A stretch of 64,000 nucleotides of DNA from Chara braunii (taxonomy: Eukaryota; Streptophyta; Charophyceae; Charales; Characeae): contig BFEA01000017.1 in assembly GCA_003427395.1 (NCBI GenBank), forward strand, positions 3,307,597 through 3,371,596. The letters run 5' to 3'. Position 1 is the stretch's first letter. Each line of letters begins with the position of its first letter. The notes below the pieces were generated by a model that saw only the letters and a program-made list of their open reading frames with translations, made no database searches and was not told the DNA's origin. Of the stretch, positions 40,380-53,700 are shown piece by piece. The position numbers and the translations under genes were made by a program.

Positions 40380-42051
40380 CCTCCTCTTCCTTCTACACAT
40401 CTCCTTACCCAGCCACCTACCCCTCCTCCCTCCACCTCTCTCCTTCCCTCCCTCCCTCCCTCCTTCCCTCCCTCCCTCCCTCCCTTCTACTCCTTCCGAC
40501 TCCCCATCCACCACTCTCTTATCGCACTCCTCATCCACCACTCTCTTAATCGCACTCCTCATCCACCACTCTCTTATCGCACTCCTCATCCACCACTCTC
40601 TTATCGCACTCCTCATCCACCACTCTCTTATCCCCTTTCCTCCATTTGCTCCTTTTCCTCTCTTGTCCTCCTGCTCCTCCTGCTCCTCGTGCTCCTCGTG
40701 CTGCTCCTGCTCCTCCTGCTCCTCGTGCTCCTCGTGCTGCTCCTGCTCCTCGTGCTCCTCCTGCTCCTCCTGCTCCTGGTCCTGCTGTCCATCCTCCTCA
40801 TCATCTCGGGACTATATTGTCATCACACCGTTTTCTACACTGTCGGAGCTCATGGCGTCCTCCTCCTCCCTCCCTCCCTCCTCGTAGCTCATGGCGTCCT
40901 CCTCCTCCCTCCCTCCCTCCTCGTANCTCCCTCCCTCCTCGTAGCTCATGGCGTCCTCCTCCTCCCTCCCTCCCTCCTCGTAGCTCATGGCGTCCTCCTC
41001 CTCCCTCCCTCCCTCCTCGTACTTTTTCACATCTACGGCGGTTAATGTTTCGTCAAAGTCAGGATGAAGAAACGAGGAGGAGGAGGAGGATGGAGGGGTG
41101 AGGAGGTGGAAGATGGGTGGAGGAGGGCGGAGGAACTACGTAGCAGCAGAAGCAGGACGAACAGTAAGAGGAGGAGGAGGAGGAGGAGGAGGAGGAGGCG
41201 AAGGCGGGAACACGAGATCGAGGAGGAGGAGAAGGTAGCTAGGTAGGAGTATGACTGCTAGTCAGAAGGAACCGCCCATAGGTACCTTCTCGGGTTCCCT
41301 CCTCCTCGATCTCGGGTTCCCGCCTCCTCCTCCTCGATCTCGGGTTCCCGCCTCCTCCTCCTCCTCGTCCTTCTCCTTCGCATCCTCTTCCTCTTTCTCC
41401 TGCTTCTGCTGCTACGTAGCTCCTCCACACATCTCTTCTACCTCCTCCTTCCTTTATCCTCCTCCTCCCTCCTCCTCCTCCTCGTCGTTTCTTCATAGCC
41501 CCTCGACTTGCCACTTGCCAGATGTGAGAAATGGGGAGTGAATATTCTCGTAAAAGGCGCCACTGTTACGTGTGGCGCGAGTAGCGGGACCACAACACCC
41601 CCCCCCACAAAAAAAAAAAAAGAAGGATATCCAATCAAGGGGGTTCGAATCCTTTCCATTTCGATTTCCGGATTTCAAAGCAAAAGGCTTCGCAGAAGTC
41701 GGGTGGAAAGGTTTCGAACCCTCGCCTGCTTTTGAGCAGTTCAAAGTCCCAAAAAGAGCTCTCTTTTTGGGACGTCGAACTGCTAAAAAACAGGCGAGGG
41801 TTCTTTTTTGGACCTCGAACGTCTGAAAAGCAGGCGATGGTTCTTTTTGGGACCTCGAACTGCTCAAAAGCAGGCGAGGTTTCGAAACCTTTGCACACGA
41901 CTTCTGCGCAAAAGCCTTTTGCTTTGAAATCCGGATATCGAGATGCTTTCCAGAAGAGACGTTTATAACAGGTTTTGGAGTGCGCAAAGTACTTCCCATG
42001 AATGCTGACGAGGACGAGGAGGAAGAGGAGGAAGAGGAGTAGGAGGAAGAG

Positions 42052-42086
<35 letters not shown>

Positions 42087-43618
42087 AGAGGAAGAGAAGA
42101 AGAGTTTGACGAGCTGAGGAACGAGTAGAAAGAGGAGGAAGAGGAGGAAGAGGAGGAAGAGGAGGAAGAGGAAGAAGTAGTGGAGGAAGAAGGGGAAGAA
42201 GAGGAGTTTGACGAGGTGAGGAACGAGTAGAAAGAAGAGGAAAAGGAGGAAGAGGAGGAAGAGGAGGAAGAGGAGGGAGGAGGAAGAGGAAGAAGTAGTG
42301 GAGGAAGAAGGGGAGGAAGAAGGGGAGGAAGAGGAGGAAGAACAGGGGAAAGAAGAGGAGGAAGAAGAGGAGGAAGAGAAGAAGAGGAGGAAGAAGATGA
42401 GGAAGAAGAGGAGGAAGAAGAGGAGGAGGAGGTTGACGACAACAAAAGAAAATGATTGGAGGAACGAAAACGTGAAAGGGATCACCATAATCTCGTCCTT
42501 CCCTTCATCCTCTAAAACTTTTCACGTGGACAGCATCATTGAACGAGTAGAAAGAAGAGGAAGAAGAGGAGGAAGAGGAGGAAGAGGAAGAGGGAGGAGG
42601 AAGAAAAAGTAGTGAAAGAAGAAGGGGAGAAAGAGGAGGAAGAAGATGAGGAAGGAGGTTGACGACAACAAAAGAAAATGATTGGGGGGAATGAAAACGG
42701 GAAAGGGATCACCATAACCTCGTCCTTCCCTTCATCCTCTCAACCCTTCACGCGGACAGCATCATCAGGCGACAGATTATCGGCGTCGTCTCAACTTTTC
42801 ACGCTGACAGCATCATCAGGCCACAGATTATCGGCGTCGTCATCGTCATCGTCATCATCATCATCGTCCCACACACATACGTCTCCTCTTCCACGCCTCC
42901 CTCCTCCTCTTCTTCCTCTTTTATCATCGTCGGTATCACGAAGCATTGGCGCTGTTTCTCTTCATCGTCGACGCTTTTCCACTCCACCTTCCCTTCTTCC
43001 CCCCCCTCCACTCCCCTCTCAACCACTCTTAACTCCTTGTCGGCGTCCTCTTCGTCGTTGATCATCATCGTCATCATGTCGTCGTTGAAATGGAGAAGGA
43101 TGGAGACGATGAAGAGGTTGATGTTTTCATCTGTCTCCAGCTCGACTTCGTCATCATCTCCATCATGACCTTGAAGACTCTTCATTACTTCATGAACAAA
43201 TAAAACAATTAAAGAAGGAAAAACCTCGGTGTGTCTACTCCTACTCCCCTCTCCCCCGATCTCATCGAAGCGTCTAAGTGCATTCCTCACCCCTTGCTCA
43301 TTATCACCCTCCTCATCACCCTTTCCTCATCATCACCCTTTCCTCCTCGTCACCCTTTCCTCATCATCACCCCTTTCCTCATCATCGCCCTCGTCATGCT
43401 CATCGTAATTATGGTCGTCATCATGGTTGTGATTACTGTTGTCGAACTTCCTCCTCCACCCACCCTGCATCTCATTGTTCTTGTCATCTCGAGGAGGATG
43501 GAGGGATGATGATGATGGGGGGCAAAGGAGGAGGAAGTACCGAGAAGTGGAGCCGGGAAGCAAGAGCAGGAGGAAGAAAGAGAGGAAAAAGAGGAAGAGG
43601 AGAAGAGGAAGACGTGGC

Positions 43619-43650
<32 letters not shown>
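40380..43650. repeat. 3.3 kb of purine/pyrimidine-skewed low-complexity DNA
   Basis: Blocks of CCTCCCTCCC, GCTCCTCGT, TCCTCCACCACTCTCTTATCGCA (four units at 40,500-40,630), CTCATGGCGTCCTCC (40,850-41,020), and GAGGAAGAGGA (42,000-42,430), then trinucleotide runs CATCGT and ATA. The long frames here are compositional. Confidence 0.9.
41658..41950. repeat. Foldback element with internal 42-base tandem units
   Basis: Left arm (about 41,658-41,762) and right arm (about 41,848-41,950) are reverse complements at nearly 90%, sharing CCGGATTTCAAAGCAAAAGG and GCAGGCGAGG blocks. Between them lie three direct units with CTCGAAC, CAGGCGA and GGTTCTTTTT. Confidence 0.8.
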
Positions 43651-43653
<3 letters not shown>

Positions 43654-43749
43654 CCTTTGACCAGGTAAGTTAGATGCATACTGCCGCTATTTGGACATCG
43701 TGAACCGAAATGGGCAGGCCCTACCAGGTTCTCGCCAAAAACAATACCG

Positions 43750-44020
43750 TATTGGATTTTTTTTTAATCAAATTAGGTGAACGCGTCCAAGTTAGAGCAA
43801 CGGCGAACCGATTTGGAATTTGGAAGAAGCTTCTTGGACCAGCAGATCGGAATTGGATTTTTTTTTAATCAAATTAGGTGAACGCATCGAAGTTAGATAA
43901 ACGGCGAACCGATTTGGAATTTCGTAGAAGCTTCTTCGACCGGTAGATTGGAATCCGACATGTAGTCCAAGCGTTTTAGATTCTTGTAGAAGCTTCTTGG
44001 ACCGGTAGTTCAGAATAGGA
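43750..44020 (+). repeat. Tandem repeat, about 102-base unit
   Basis: Two full units, each with TTGGATTTTTTTTTAATCAA, CGGCGAACCGATTTGGAATT and GAAGCTTCTT, and a third partial unit. Confidence 0.85.
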
Positions 44021-44278
44021 CATCTTGTGAACCGATATGGACAGGTATTCTAGAAACTTGGACAGACCCACTGTGCCCTTCGTCAAAGGACGGAACGATT
44101 TAGACTGACGAGCGCATAAATTGGTGGGGCCCACAGAAAGTCGTGCGTCGCTCACGTGTGTCCTGCGCACATCCACCTAGGTACGGCTACCCACTTGCAT
44201 GCGCTCTCGCGTGTGCTGCGTGCATCCATCAACCTGCATTCACTTCCGCCGAGCATCGACCCACTGGCCTTGTGCGAT

Positions 44279-44525
44279 CACGTGCCTGAGATGCGGGTCA
44301 CCTGCCTGAGATGCCGTTCACGTGCCTGAGATGCCGTTCACATGCCTGAGATGCCGTTCACGTGCCTGAGATGCCGTTCATGTGCCCGTGGGTTCGATGA
44401 TCTGATTGCACAAGAGAACCCACGTGCATGCACTCTCGATGATCTTTCGCCTCTGAACATCGTCAATGCGGTTGTACCTGCTATGATCTTTCGCCTCTGA
44501 ACATCGTCAATGCGGTTGTACCTGC
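44279..44525 (+). repeat. Two minisatellites
   Basis: Five units of the 20-base CGTGCCTGAGATGCCGTTCA (44,280-44,382), and two exact units of about 44 bases starting TGATCTTTCGCCTCTGAACA (44,440-44,525). Confidence 0.9.
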
Positions 44526-44799
44526 CTCTCGCTTAGGTGGATGTGCAAAGGATGGATTAGAGAGGTGACACGAAACTTCGGCAAAGCTAATCGAGGCGAA
44601 GTTCTAGGTCGACAGTTTATGGGAGTAGCAGGCCCGTGGTTCAGACGCATGTGACTAACATGCAAAATCGATTCCACTAAATTGATATCTTTGTTGGTCC
44701 CGATGGTGTACGCAGAATCTCAAATCGGTCGACTGTTGAACTAAATGTGGTATTGGCAATACTAGTTTGTTAAATCAATCTGCCTAACTCTGTCAGGCG

Positions 44800-45040
44800 T
44801 CCAAACTGTTAAATCATTCTGTCCAAAATGGTCATCATCTATCCCAACCTATATCCAGTATGTCCAAAATGCTCATGGTTTCTCCCAACCTAAATCTGAT
44901 ATGTCCAAAATGCTCATCACTTATCCCAACCTATATCGGCTGTCCAAATTGGTTCCGATCATGTACTAAATAGGAAAATCGAACTGACCAATTTGGTTTG
45001 ACGATTGTCCAATTGAATTTTTGTTTGTCCAAATCGCTTC
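44800..45040 (+). repeat. Imperfect tandem repeat, about 50-base unit
   Basis: Units share TGTCCAAAATG, CTCATC and TCCCAACCTATAT. Confidence 0.75.
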
Positions 45041-45068
45041 GCCTTGGTCTCAACTTACCTGGTCAAAG

Positions 45069-45845
45069 GAGTAATAATAATAATAAGAAGAAGAAGAAGA
45101 AGAGGAAGAAGAAGAGAAGAAGGTGATGGAGGAGATGATTGAGGGTGAAGAGGGCGACGACAAGGAGAGGGAGTGAAAGGAGGGGGAGTGGAGTAGTAAG
45201 AAGAAAGAAAAGGAGGGTGAGGAAGAGGAAGAAAAGGAGGAGGACGAAGAAGAAGAAGAAGAGGAAAAGAGGAAAAAGGTGGTGGAGAAGAGGATTGTGA
45301 CACTGAAGATAGCGACGACAACGAAGTTGAGTAGGAGGGGGGGGAGCGGAGTAAGAAGTAGAAATGAAGGAAGAAGAAGAAGAAGACGAGGAGGAAGAAG
45401 AAGAAGAAGAAGAAGAAGAAGAAGAAGGTGGTGGTGGAGAAGATGATTGACGGTGAAGATGGCGACGACAACAAAGGGGAGTGGAAGGAGGGGGAGTGGA
45501 GTAAGAAGAAAAGGAAGAAGAAGAGGAGCAAAAGGAGGCGGAAGAGAAGGGAACAACATGACGAAGGGATGGCAACGACAACAAAGGGGAGTGGAAAAAG
45601 GGGGAGTGAAGAAGAAACGAGGAAGAGAAATAAGAAGAGGAAAAACGGCAGGAGGAAGAGGAGGGAACGGCACGATGAAGAGATGGCGACGACAATGAAA
45701 GGGAGTCGAAGGAGGGGGGGGAGTGAAGTTATGAAGAAAGAAAAGGAGGGAGAAGAAGAGGAAGAAAAGGAGGAAGAGGATGAAGAAGAAGAGGAAGAAA
45801 AGGAGGAAGAGGATGAAGAAGAAGAGGAAGAAAAGGAGGAAGAGG
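45069..45845 (+). repeat. GAA/GAGGAA purine tract up to the gap
   Basis: Purine-only stretches with short pieces repeated several times (GGTGGTGGAGAAGATGATTG, GGCGACGACAACAAAGGGGA), so a diverged higher-order repeat is likely. Confidence 0.85.
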
Positions 45846-46779
45846 NNNNNNNNNNNNNNNNNNNNNNNNNNNNNNNNNNNNNNNNNNNNNNNNNNNNNNN
45901 NNNNNNNNNNNNNNNNNNNNNNNNNNNNNNNNNNNNNNNNNNNNNNNNNNNNNNNNNNNNNNNNNNNNNNNNNNNNNNNNNNNNNNNNNNNNNNNNNNNN
46001 NNNNNNNNNNNNNNNNNNNNNNNNNNNNNNNNNNNNNNNNNNNNNNNNNNNNNNNNNNNNNNNNNNNNNNNNNNNNNNNNNNNNNNNNNNNNNNNNNNNN
46101 NNNNNNNNNNNNNNNNNNNNNNNNNNNNNNNNNNNNNNNNNNNNNNNNNNNNNNNNNNNNNNNNNNNNNNNNNNNNNNNNNNNNNNNNNNNNNNNNNNNN
46201 NNNNNNNNNNNNNNNNNNNNNNNNNNNNNNNNNNNNNNNNNNNNNNNNNNNNNNNNNNNNNNNNNNNNNNNNNNNNNNNNNNNNNNNNNNNNNNNNNNNN
46301 NNNNNNNNNNNNNNNNNNNNNNNNNNNNNNNNNNNNNNNNNNNNNNNNNNNNNNNNNNNNNNNNNNNNNNNNNNNNNNNNNNNNNNNNNNNNNNNNNNNN
46401 NNNNNNNNNNNNNNNNNNNNNNNNNNNNNNNNNNNNNNNNNNNNNNNNNNNNNNNNNNNNNNNNNNNNNNNNNNNNNNNNNNNNNNNNNNNNNNNNNNNN
46501 NNNNNNNNNNNNNNNNNNNNNNNNNNNNNNNNNNNNNNNNNNNNNNNNNNNNNNNNNNNNNNNNNNNNNNNNNNNNNNNNNNNNNNNNNNNNNNNNNNNN
46601 NNNNNNNNNNNNNNNNNNNNNNNNNNNNNNNNNNNNNNNNNNNNNNNNNNNNNNNNNNNNNNNNNNNNNNNNNNNNNNNNNNNNNNNNNNNNNNNNNNNN
46701 NNNNNNNNNNNNNNNNNNNNNNNNNNNNNNNNNNNNNNNNNNNNNNNNNNNNNNNNNNNNNNNNNNNNNNNNNNNNNNN
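45846..46779. other. Assembly gap (934 unknown bases)
   Basis: Run of N between a purine tract and a (GA)n run. Confidence 0.99.

Positions 46780-46841
<62 letters not shown>
46780..46841 (+). repeat. (GA)n microsatellite at the gap edge
   Basis: AG dinucleotides directly after the gap. Confidence 0.95.
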
Positions 46842-46845
<4 letters not shown>

Positions 46846-47219
46846 GAATGGAGAGTGGCAATCTGACCGTGAAGGGCGATGCCTGTCTTTGGCTTCCATG
46901 GTTGCAGGTCCCACGTGAAGAACAACAATCCTGAAGCTCTTCAGTTTGCCATTCCAGTAGATGGTTGATTGATTGTTTAATTGATTGATTGACTAGTTGA
47001 TTGATTGAGGGGTCAATTGGTTTGATGAGGTAGAGGAGCCAAGTTGATGGAGAGTGGCATGTCAATATTTGACCATGAAGCTTGCAAGCTGGATGCAACC
47101 TGTCTGGCTTGTGGAGGACTTAACAATGCATTGGCAATTCTCAGAGATTCTCTCTGATATCTGCTACTCTGTGTGGATGTGATGAAGTGAAGTATCAAGA
47201 AGAATCAAGGAGCGAAAAA

Positions 47220-47375
47220 CAAGAGCGAAGTTGGAGGGGGAGGGAGGGGGAGGGAGAGCAGGGAAGAGGCTCGTTGGGAAGGGGTGGAAGGGGGAGGGTG
47301 GGGAAGGGGAAGGGTTCTTGGACATTTGGGAGTGGGAGGGGAAGGAGGGGGAGGGGGAGGGGGAGGGGAGGTTTT
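47220..47375 (+). promoter_or_regulatory. G-rich tract upstream of gene B
   Basis: Many GGGAGGGGGAGGG-type blocks on the plus strand end about 80 bases before the proposed ATG. They could form G-quadruplex structures in the promoter or 5' untranslated region; a role is inferred only. Confidence 0.35.
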
Positions 47376-47456
47376 TTTTGACATCAATAAAGTTGGGTGA
47401 GATAGTCTGTAGTTTTTTGCAGTGTGTGGAGTTGTGAGAAGGTTACAATAGGCAAC

Positions 47457-47758
47457 ATGGATAAGGCATTCCTTTTGGTATTGGCCGTGGCGGCCGGATT
47501 AGCAGCAGGCACCGCTGCTGGCTTGGCTGCATCAGCTTTCCCGTACGCCTTAGGCACAGCCATCATGACTTACCGCAGCAAGCGGAAGAAGGGAGAAAGC
47601 CGGGAATTGAAACATAGACATAAAGGAGAAAAATTGAAAAAGAGCTCTCCAGGGTCCCTCTCAAAGGAGGGCATTGCTTACAGAGAGGAGCTGCGTAGGA
47701 GAGTTATCGACTGGAAAGACATAGATGTCACGTTTGACGATTTTCCCTATTTCCTCAG
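47457..47758 (+). CDS. Gene B exon 1
   Basis: ATG 47,457 gives MDKAFLLVLAVAAGLAAG, which puts the membrane segment at the very N-terminus as in relatives; an in-frame ATG at 47,424 would add 11 residues. The exon ends FDDFPYFL plus AG at a CAG/GTACGT donor (47,759), phase 2. Confidence 0.8.
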
Positions 47759-50700
47759 GTACGTAAGGAGTCTTTTGTCCTTTTTCGACCCTCTTTAGTC
47801 CTTTTTTGACCCCTCCTGGCCCTTCCCTCCCCACCCCCCCCTCTCCCCCCCCACCCCAATGGGCCACATGGACACATGCATACCCTTTTGACCAGAGATG
47901 GGCAGAAGCATGGCAGATGTTGTGATATTTGGGCTGCATGGCCACATGTAAAACATAAATTTAACCAAATTAACCTTTTGATTATGTGGGCAAAAGCATC
48001 TGTTTTTTCAAGAAATGTCGGTGGTGTTCGTTTCAGCCATGCATGACGTTTTCTAACTTGTCTATCTGTCCTTTTGAGCCATGCATGTGTTTTCTCGCTT
48101 TTCTTATAATTGAACTCCGGACAATCAAAATGTGGCTTACCCCGCTTCTCCTCCCCTCCCCTCCTCTATATCCCATCTCCCTTCCTCTCCCCCCTCCCGG
48201 CACATGCCCTTTTGAGAATGAAAATCAAGGAACAAGTGCATGTGAGGATGCATTGGGTCTTGAGAACCTTTGCCCTTACCCGCTCTCTCCTTTCCTCCTC
48301 TCCCCCCCACCCCACCCCTTCCCATCCCTCCCCTTCTCTCCTCTCCTTCTTCCCTCGTCCGCTCCTCCTTCCCTTCCATTCCTTCGTTCCCTTCCTCCTC
48401 CCCCTCTTCTCCCTTTCCCCCTTTCACCCTTTCCCCCCCTTCCCCCCCTTTCGCCCTTCCCCCTTTCCCCATTTCCTACTTCCTCCCTTCCTTCCTTCCC
48501 CCCTTCGAGGAGGGAGCACTATACACCCTTGACCTGCCTCATAACCCCGTCCACTGCATAATTCACTTGTGTTTGAAACCTTTCTCCCCTCCCTTCACTT
48601 CCTCGTGCCTTCCTGTCTTCCCCACCCTTCGCCCCCCTTGCCCCCTTCCTCTCTTCCTCCACTCCCAGCAGGGAGTACCATCCCCTCATGGGCTGCCTCA
48701 CAACCCTGTCCGGTGCATCGTTTTCCTACCCCCAAGATGGTAGATTAACAGTAGGGATGTCCACCGAGGAGTGCTGGATGCCTGACTGGACATGATCTAG
48801 TGGAGAACTAGCAACCCACTGGGTTACATCTGATGCGGGATCTGGGGTCACAGACTCACATATGTGGGTCAACCCATCTCAGCTATCAGTTCATAGTTCG
48901 CTGACATCTGGGTGGCAGCGGGGTGGTGCAATGACGTGCTGGTTCTGACGGTCTGTAGCCTCTGACGTCAAGGCTGTACAAAGTAGGTTAGATTCATGAT
49001 TTTTGTTTGGCTGAGGGCTAACCGCGAGACCTGCCCGTAGGGAAATCCTAGAGGGACATATCTGCAAATTCGGGAACAGTATAGGCCCGTGCTAACCGAA
49101 TTTCCTACAGCTAACCTATATGCGAATAGCAGACCCGGGCTGCCCTAAGACGGACAGGCCCTATGGGCCTAAGCTGATAGACGGTCCTATGGCCTATAGC
49201 CTTGTAGGGAGAGGCCCTAGACGTCGAGGCAGAAATGGTACCGGTCGGTCAGTCAGTCCGGTCTAGGTCGAGTCTAGGCTAGAGAAGACTATAGATAGGA
49301 TGGGCACATCGGTTCAGGGCTTTTTGGCAGTTGGTACCGTGTACATCGCTGCTGCATAACACATGAACTGGAAGTGGTGACGGCTCAACGTTGAGGGAGA
49401 CAGGCAGAGCCAGACCTGCGAAGCGCCGACCATACCTGGGACCCGCGCTGTACTCTGTCAGCACGCGGGGCTGTACAAAGGTCTGGGCTATTTGAGGTCT
49501 GCTGGAGGCTTGAGAAGTTGGTGCCCTGCTGGACCCTCCTCCGGGGTAGGGTTACAAGGTTGTGGCGCTGCAGCCATAGCTGCAGTTTCTTCCTCAGAGA
49601 TCATCTTGTGAAGAGAGGTGGCGCAGCCGCAGACTTCCATCGGGGAAGTCGTTCGACACTTTCTTCAGACATTGTGGCGCTGGTCTTCTTTTTCATCCTC
49701 TAGGTGGCGCTTGGCCTCAGAGGTCTGTTTCAGGGTGGCGCTTCCCTCTGGAGGCTGTATCTAGGTGGCGCTTGATGTTACAGGGACTCGGGGGTAGTAA
49801 TAGCGGTTCATCAGGGTTGGGGAGTGAAGCGCTGCTCATATCTGAGCAGCGCATCATAGTTTTGAGGTCATCTTGACAATTCGAGACTTTGAGTTTAATA
49901 AACAACGTTGATACTGAGTTCAAACTATCATCGTTTCATTGTTTCTTGGATGTCATCTACTCGACTTTCCTTTATGACTAGTTGTGAGGATTGAGTGGAG
50001 TGAATTGCACTTTCAGTGTACCTTGTTATATCGCGTGGTCAAGTCTTCCGCTGTGTTTCGCTCTCCCTGTGCGGTGTGGTACTCCTATCCTTTCCCCTTC
50101 CTTATGTGTATGTATGGGCATACTTGAGAGTCTATGTGAGTGAGTGTTGGTCTTCAGACAAGAGAACCAGAATCATAACAGTTGGTATCGGAGCGATTTG
50201 ATCCAGACCCTGGAGCGATTGATGAGTTGGAGCAACGACCATCATCTGGCGAGACATTGGAGTTGAGTATCATGGCGATTTGTCATCTTCAGGGTTTGGG
50301 ACAGTGAGGGTGGTGGTGGTGAGTGTGTGGCGAGAGGAATTGGACAGAGGGTGACACACTTCTGTCTAGGGTTGTACAGGAGTGGTTGGCGATTGGTGTA
50401 CAAAGGCTTGGGAGGCTCTGAGAGGCTATTTTTAGCCTGGCGATTCATCTGGAGACTGGCGATTGGCAAAGAAGGGATCCCAGGGTGTTGCGATTTCGGA
50501 ATTGGGTCAGGATTCCCAATTTCCAAGCAGCGCAGTACAGGGTGCAGTGGTGCTGCACTGAGTTTCTCAGTTATCAAAATCTGGGAATCCGAATTCAGTG
50601 TTTCTGTCAGTTGGGGGTGAAGTGCCTTAGGGTAATCTGCTGGATTACCAAGTTTCAGGAAGTTTGGTGCGTGGGAACACTGGGAATGATCAGCGGATGA

Positions 50701-53700
50701 AAATGGCGAGATGGGGTTGAGCAAACAACCATAGCCACATCCTTTTCAGAGATAACCCTAAAGTAAGTGTGTTCCTTACTCTATTTTGTGTGGCGATTTT
50801 GGGGCTATTTTTAGATTAATGAAATATGGTTTCTCAGTCAGTTGACAGTTGAAACTCGAAATTCAGACGGTGGGACACTCATATCCAATTTCTCCTATCT
50901 TTCTTCTTTAACTTCTACTAACCCTGTTTGACCTCCTTCCTGACTTGAATTCCATTTGTGACTGCTTTACAGTATTGTGATTCATACTGTGTAGTGAATT
51001 GGTGTATTCAGGGTCTTGTTATCAGTGATAATGCAAATTTGAATTTTGCGCTGCCATAGTTGGAGCTTGGTTAGGCTAGGGTTAGTCATAACTTCAATTT
51101 TATCTGTCATAATTCAATTCTATCAGTCCCTGGTAAATTGCAATCCAGTATACAGTCAATGTATAAAATCGCACAGTCAAATTTGATGTCCTGAGTCAGT
51201 TATAGTGAAATCTGTAATTCGCCATACCCTGGGTATGACATACAGGGTCATACAGTGGTGAAGTCTGTAGGATAGGTCTAAAAATAGGACTACTTGTAAA
51301 TCGCTGCACCTTGGTCATTAGTGAACACCTGCCTATCTCTAATTAGTCACTCTGTCTAATTGCTAATTAATACTAATCAGTCCAGGACTGCATCCTGCAA
51401 GTTATTGGTGCAGGATTTACAATTACTGCATGCAATTGTTGTGTCAGGGCAGTGATTGGAAAATCGTGAAATGGATTTTTGCTGAGTTCACTCTAAACTG
51501 ACCCTGACCCTCAAGCGGTCTGCGGAGACTGAGCACTCACTTGCTCAGATTGACCAACTTTCTCTCTCCAGGCAGGTGATAGCAATTGAGTAAGTACTGA
51601 AGAGAAAACTCAACTTCTGTTACCACCTGTTCTGTCTTTTGTTTTATTGTTTTATTATTTATCTGAATTGTGGAAATGGCGGATACTGAGAAGGGAGAAA
51701 AGCCTCAAATTTCGCTTGACCCTTTAGAGGCTGAACTGTGTGCCCAAGAGGAGAAACTCCGCCAACAGTGACAAGCAGTTGAGGCTCTGAAGGTTGAGCT
51801 AAAAATAAAAGAAGAAGCAACAAACTTAGAAGGAGGCCATTGTTGGTCGCAGACATTGAGAAGATTAGGGTGAGTGGTACTTCCAACCAATACAATAAGG
51901 ACATGGCTGATTCGTCCTCTTGCAGGACGATATTCACCGTTCTTATTTTACTAACTGGGACGAGAGGATCAGCAGGCTGGAGAGCAGCCACTCAACTTTT
52001 TCCAAGAAGCTGCATGACATCTCTTCCAAACTGGGTCAGATCTTTGTTTATTTAAAGATCCCAACCACCTTGACGGATCTTGCATCTGCTGGACCCTCCC
52101 AAGCAGGCTCTCAACAACTCCCACAATCCAGACCTGCATCTCCTCCCTCTACACCCAAATCAATAGCAGTTTCACAACCCTTAGTTTCGTTTGACATGCA
52201 GCGACCCAAGCCAACACCTCCACCCATGTTCTCTGGCGAGGACCCAAAGGTGGATGTTGCAGATTGGGTCACTGCACAACGAACCTACCTGAGTGGGTTC
52301 AGATGTGATGAGGACGTGAAGGTGTTTGCTATCCTTGCTCGTCTGCAGAGAACTGCACTAAAATGGTGCACTTCACCTCCAACATGGAAATGGCTGATTG
52401 GGCGCAGAGGCTGGGGGTGACTGGTTTTCTCCAGGCTGTGCAAGATAAGGAACAGGCCAAAAAAGCAGCAAATAAAATTTTGCAGCTAGGTCGGAAGAGA
52501 ATTGACGGCTCCTTGTCTAAACTCTATTCAACCGTTGAGAGTCTTACATCGACTCCTGTGCTAGAGATGAGTGAGCAGGAGTATTCATTTCTTGAGAGCA
52601 GCGTTTGAGAGATACTAGATTGCTCTTTTCTCTCAGGGCCACAAGGACTAGTGGTCCTTTGGCAGCCTGGACTTGGGAGTCCAAACTCCATGTCCAGGAA
52701 GCACCTTCTGAAGGAAGGAAGGGACCCTCCTCAAAGGGGCGAAGAAGGAGGAAGGGTGCCCTGTTAGCTGCTGCAGCTTCTAGTTCAGATAGTGATGCAG
52801 CATCCCAGGGTGGGACCCCTCCATCTGGGACTACTTCATCATCTGCTGCAGATCTTGTTGTTCTTGCTCTAGCTGATGCTTTGATGGACATGGCAAGGGG
52901 TAAAGCCCCAACCGAGAAAGCCCCAACCAGTAGCAAGGGGAAAGGTAAGGGACGTGCCTCTTCCCCTGGTGCCCAGAGAGTTCCACTACCACGTGACGTC
53001 TGATGGCCAGCTGACCCCCTTGATCCTTCCACCTTCCCCTGGCATGCACTCAAGATACAGGAGGGGGTTTGGAGGAAGAAAAATGACAAGGGTGTTTCCT
53101 TCAGATGTGAGGGGGACCACTTCCTGAAGGATTGTCCAAGTATGCCTCGCAGGTCCATGGGTGGCTCTAGTTAAAAAAAACTAGAGCAGAGAGAGGTGGA
53201 AGCAACAACTACTTCCACCGGTGCTGATTCACTTTATGAGGAAGGTGAATCTTCACATTCTCTCGCTGGTTCTGTATTTGGAGATGCATCTTCATGGTCT
53301 TTCACTTATGAGGACACTGAGCTGGATGAGATGTGGGAGGAGGATGATTCTCAGTGCCTCGCTGATCTTTTCCCGTCCTTGCAGGAAAGGAAGAAGCATA
53401 TGTCATAACTCATCCTGCTTCGTCCCAAGGCAGTCAATAATCTGCACCTGGATCAGAGACTTGTGAAATTGCGATAACCTATAAAAGTTTGCATTGGTGA
53501 GTCCTCCAGAGTCAGGATCACTACTGCTATCAAGGGCCTACCTGTGACCTTTGACTAGCAGGGAGAAATCAGGCACCGCCTGAATTTCTCTGTGTTTCCT
53601 AAAATTCCCTTTGACCTTGTGTTCTCCATGCAGTGGCTTAGTCCCACCAACCCCAGGATTGACCTGCGGATTCCTAGGGTTGAGCTTCCTGACCGGCATG

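Noticed and set aside
41493-42488. 331-codon minus-strand frame
   Set aside because: Mostly Ser/Phe/Leu from purine-repeat DNA; the non-repetitive part is the foldback element.
45050-47098. Very long frames across 45-47 kb on both strands
   Set aside because: They run through 934 unknown bases and purine-only repeats; the translation is SSSS, EEEE or ERERER.
49279-49464. Conserved 61-codon minus-strand frame, repeated at 56,710-56,895
   Set aside because: It is conserved only because it lies in the two LTRs of one element.
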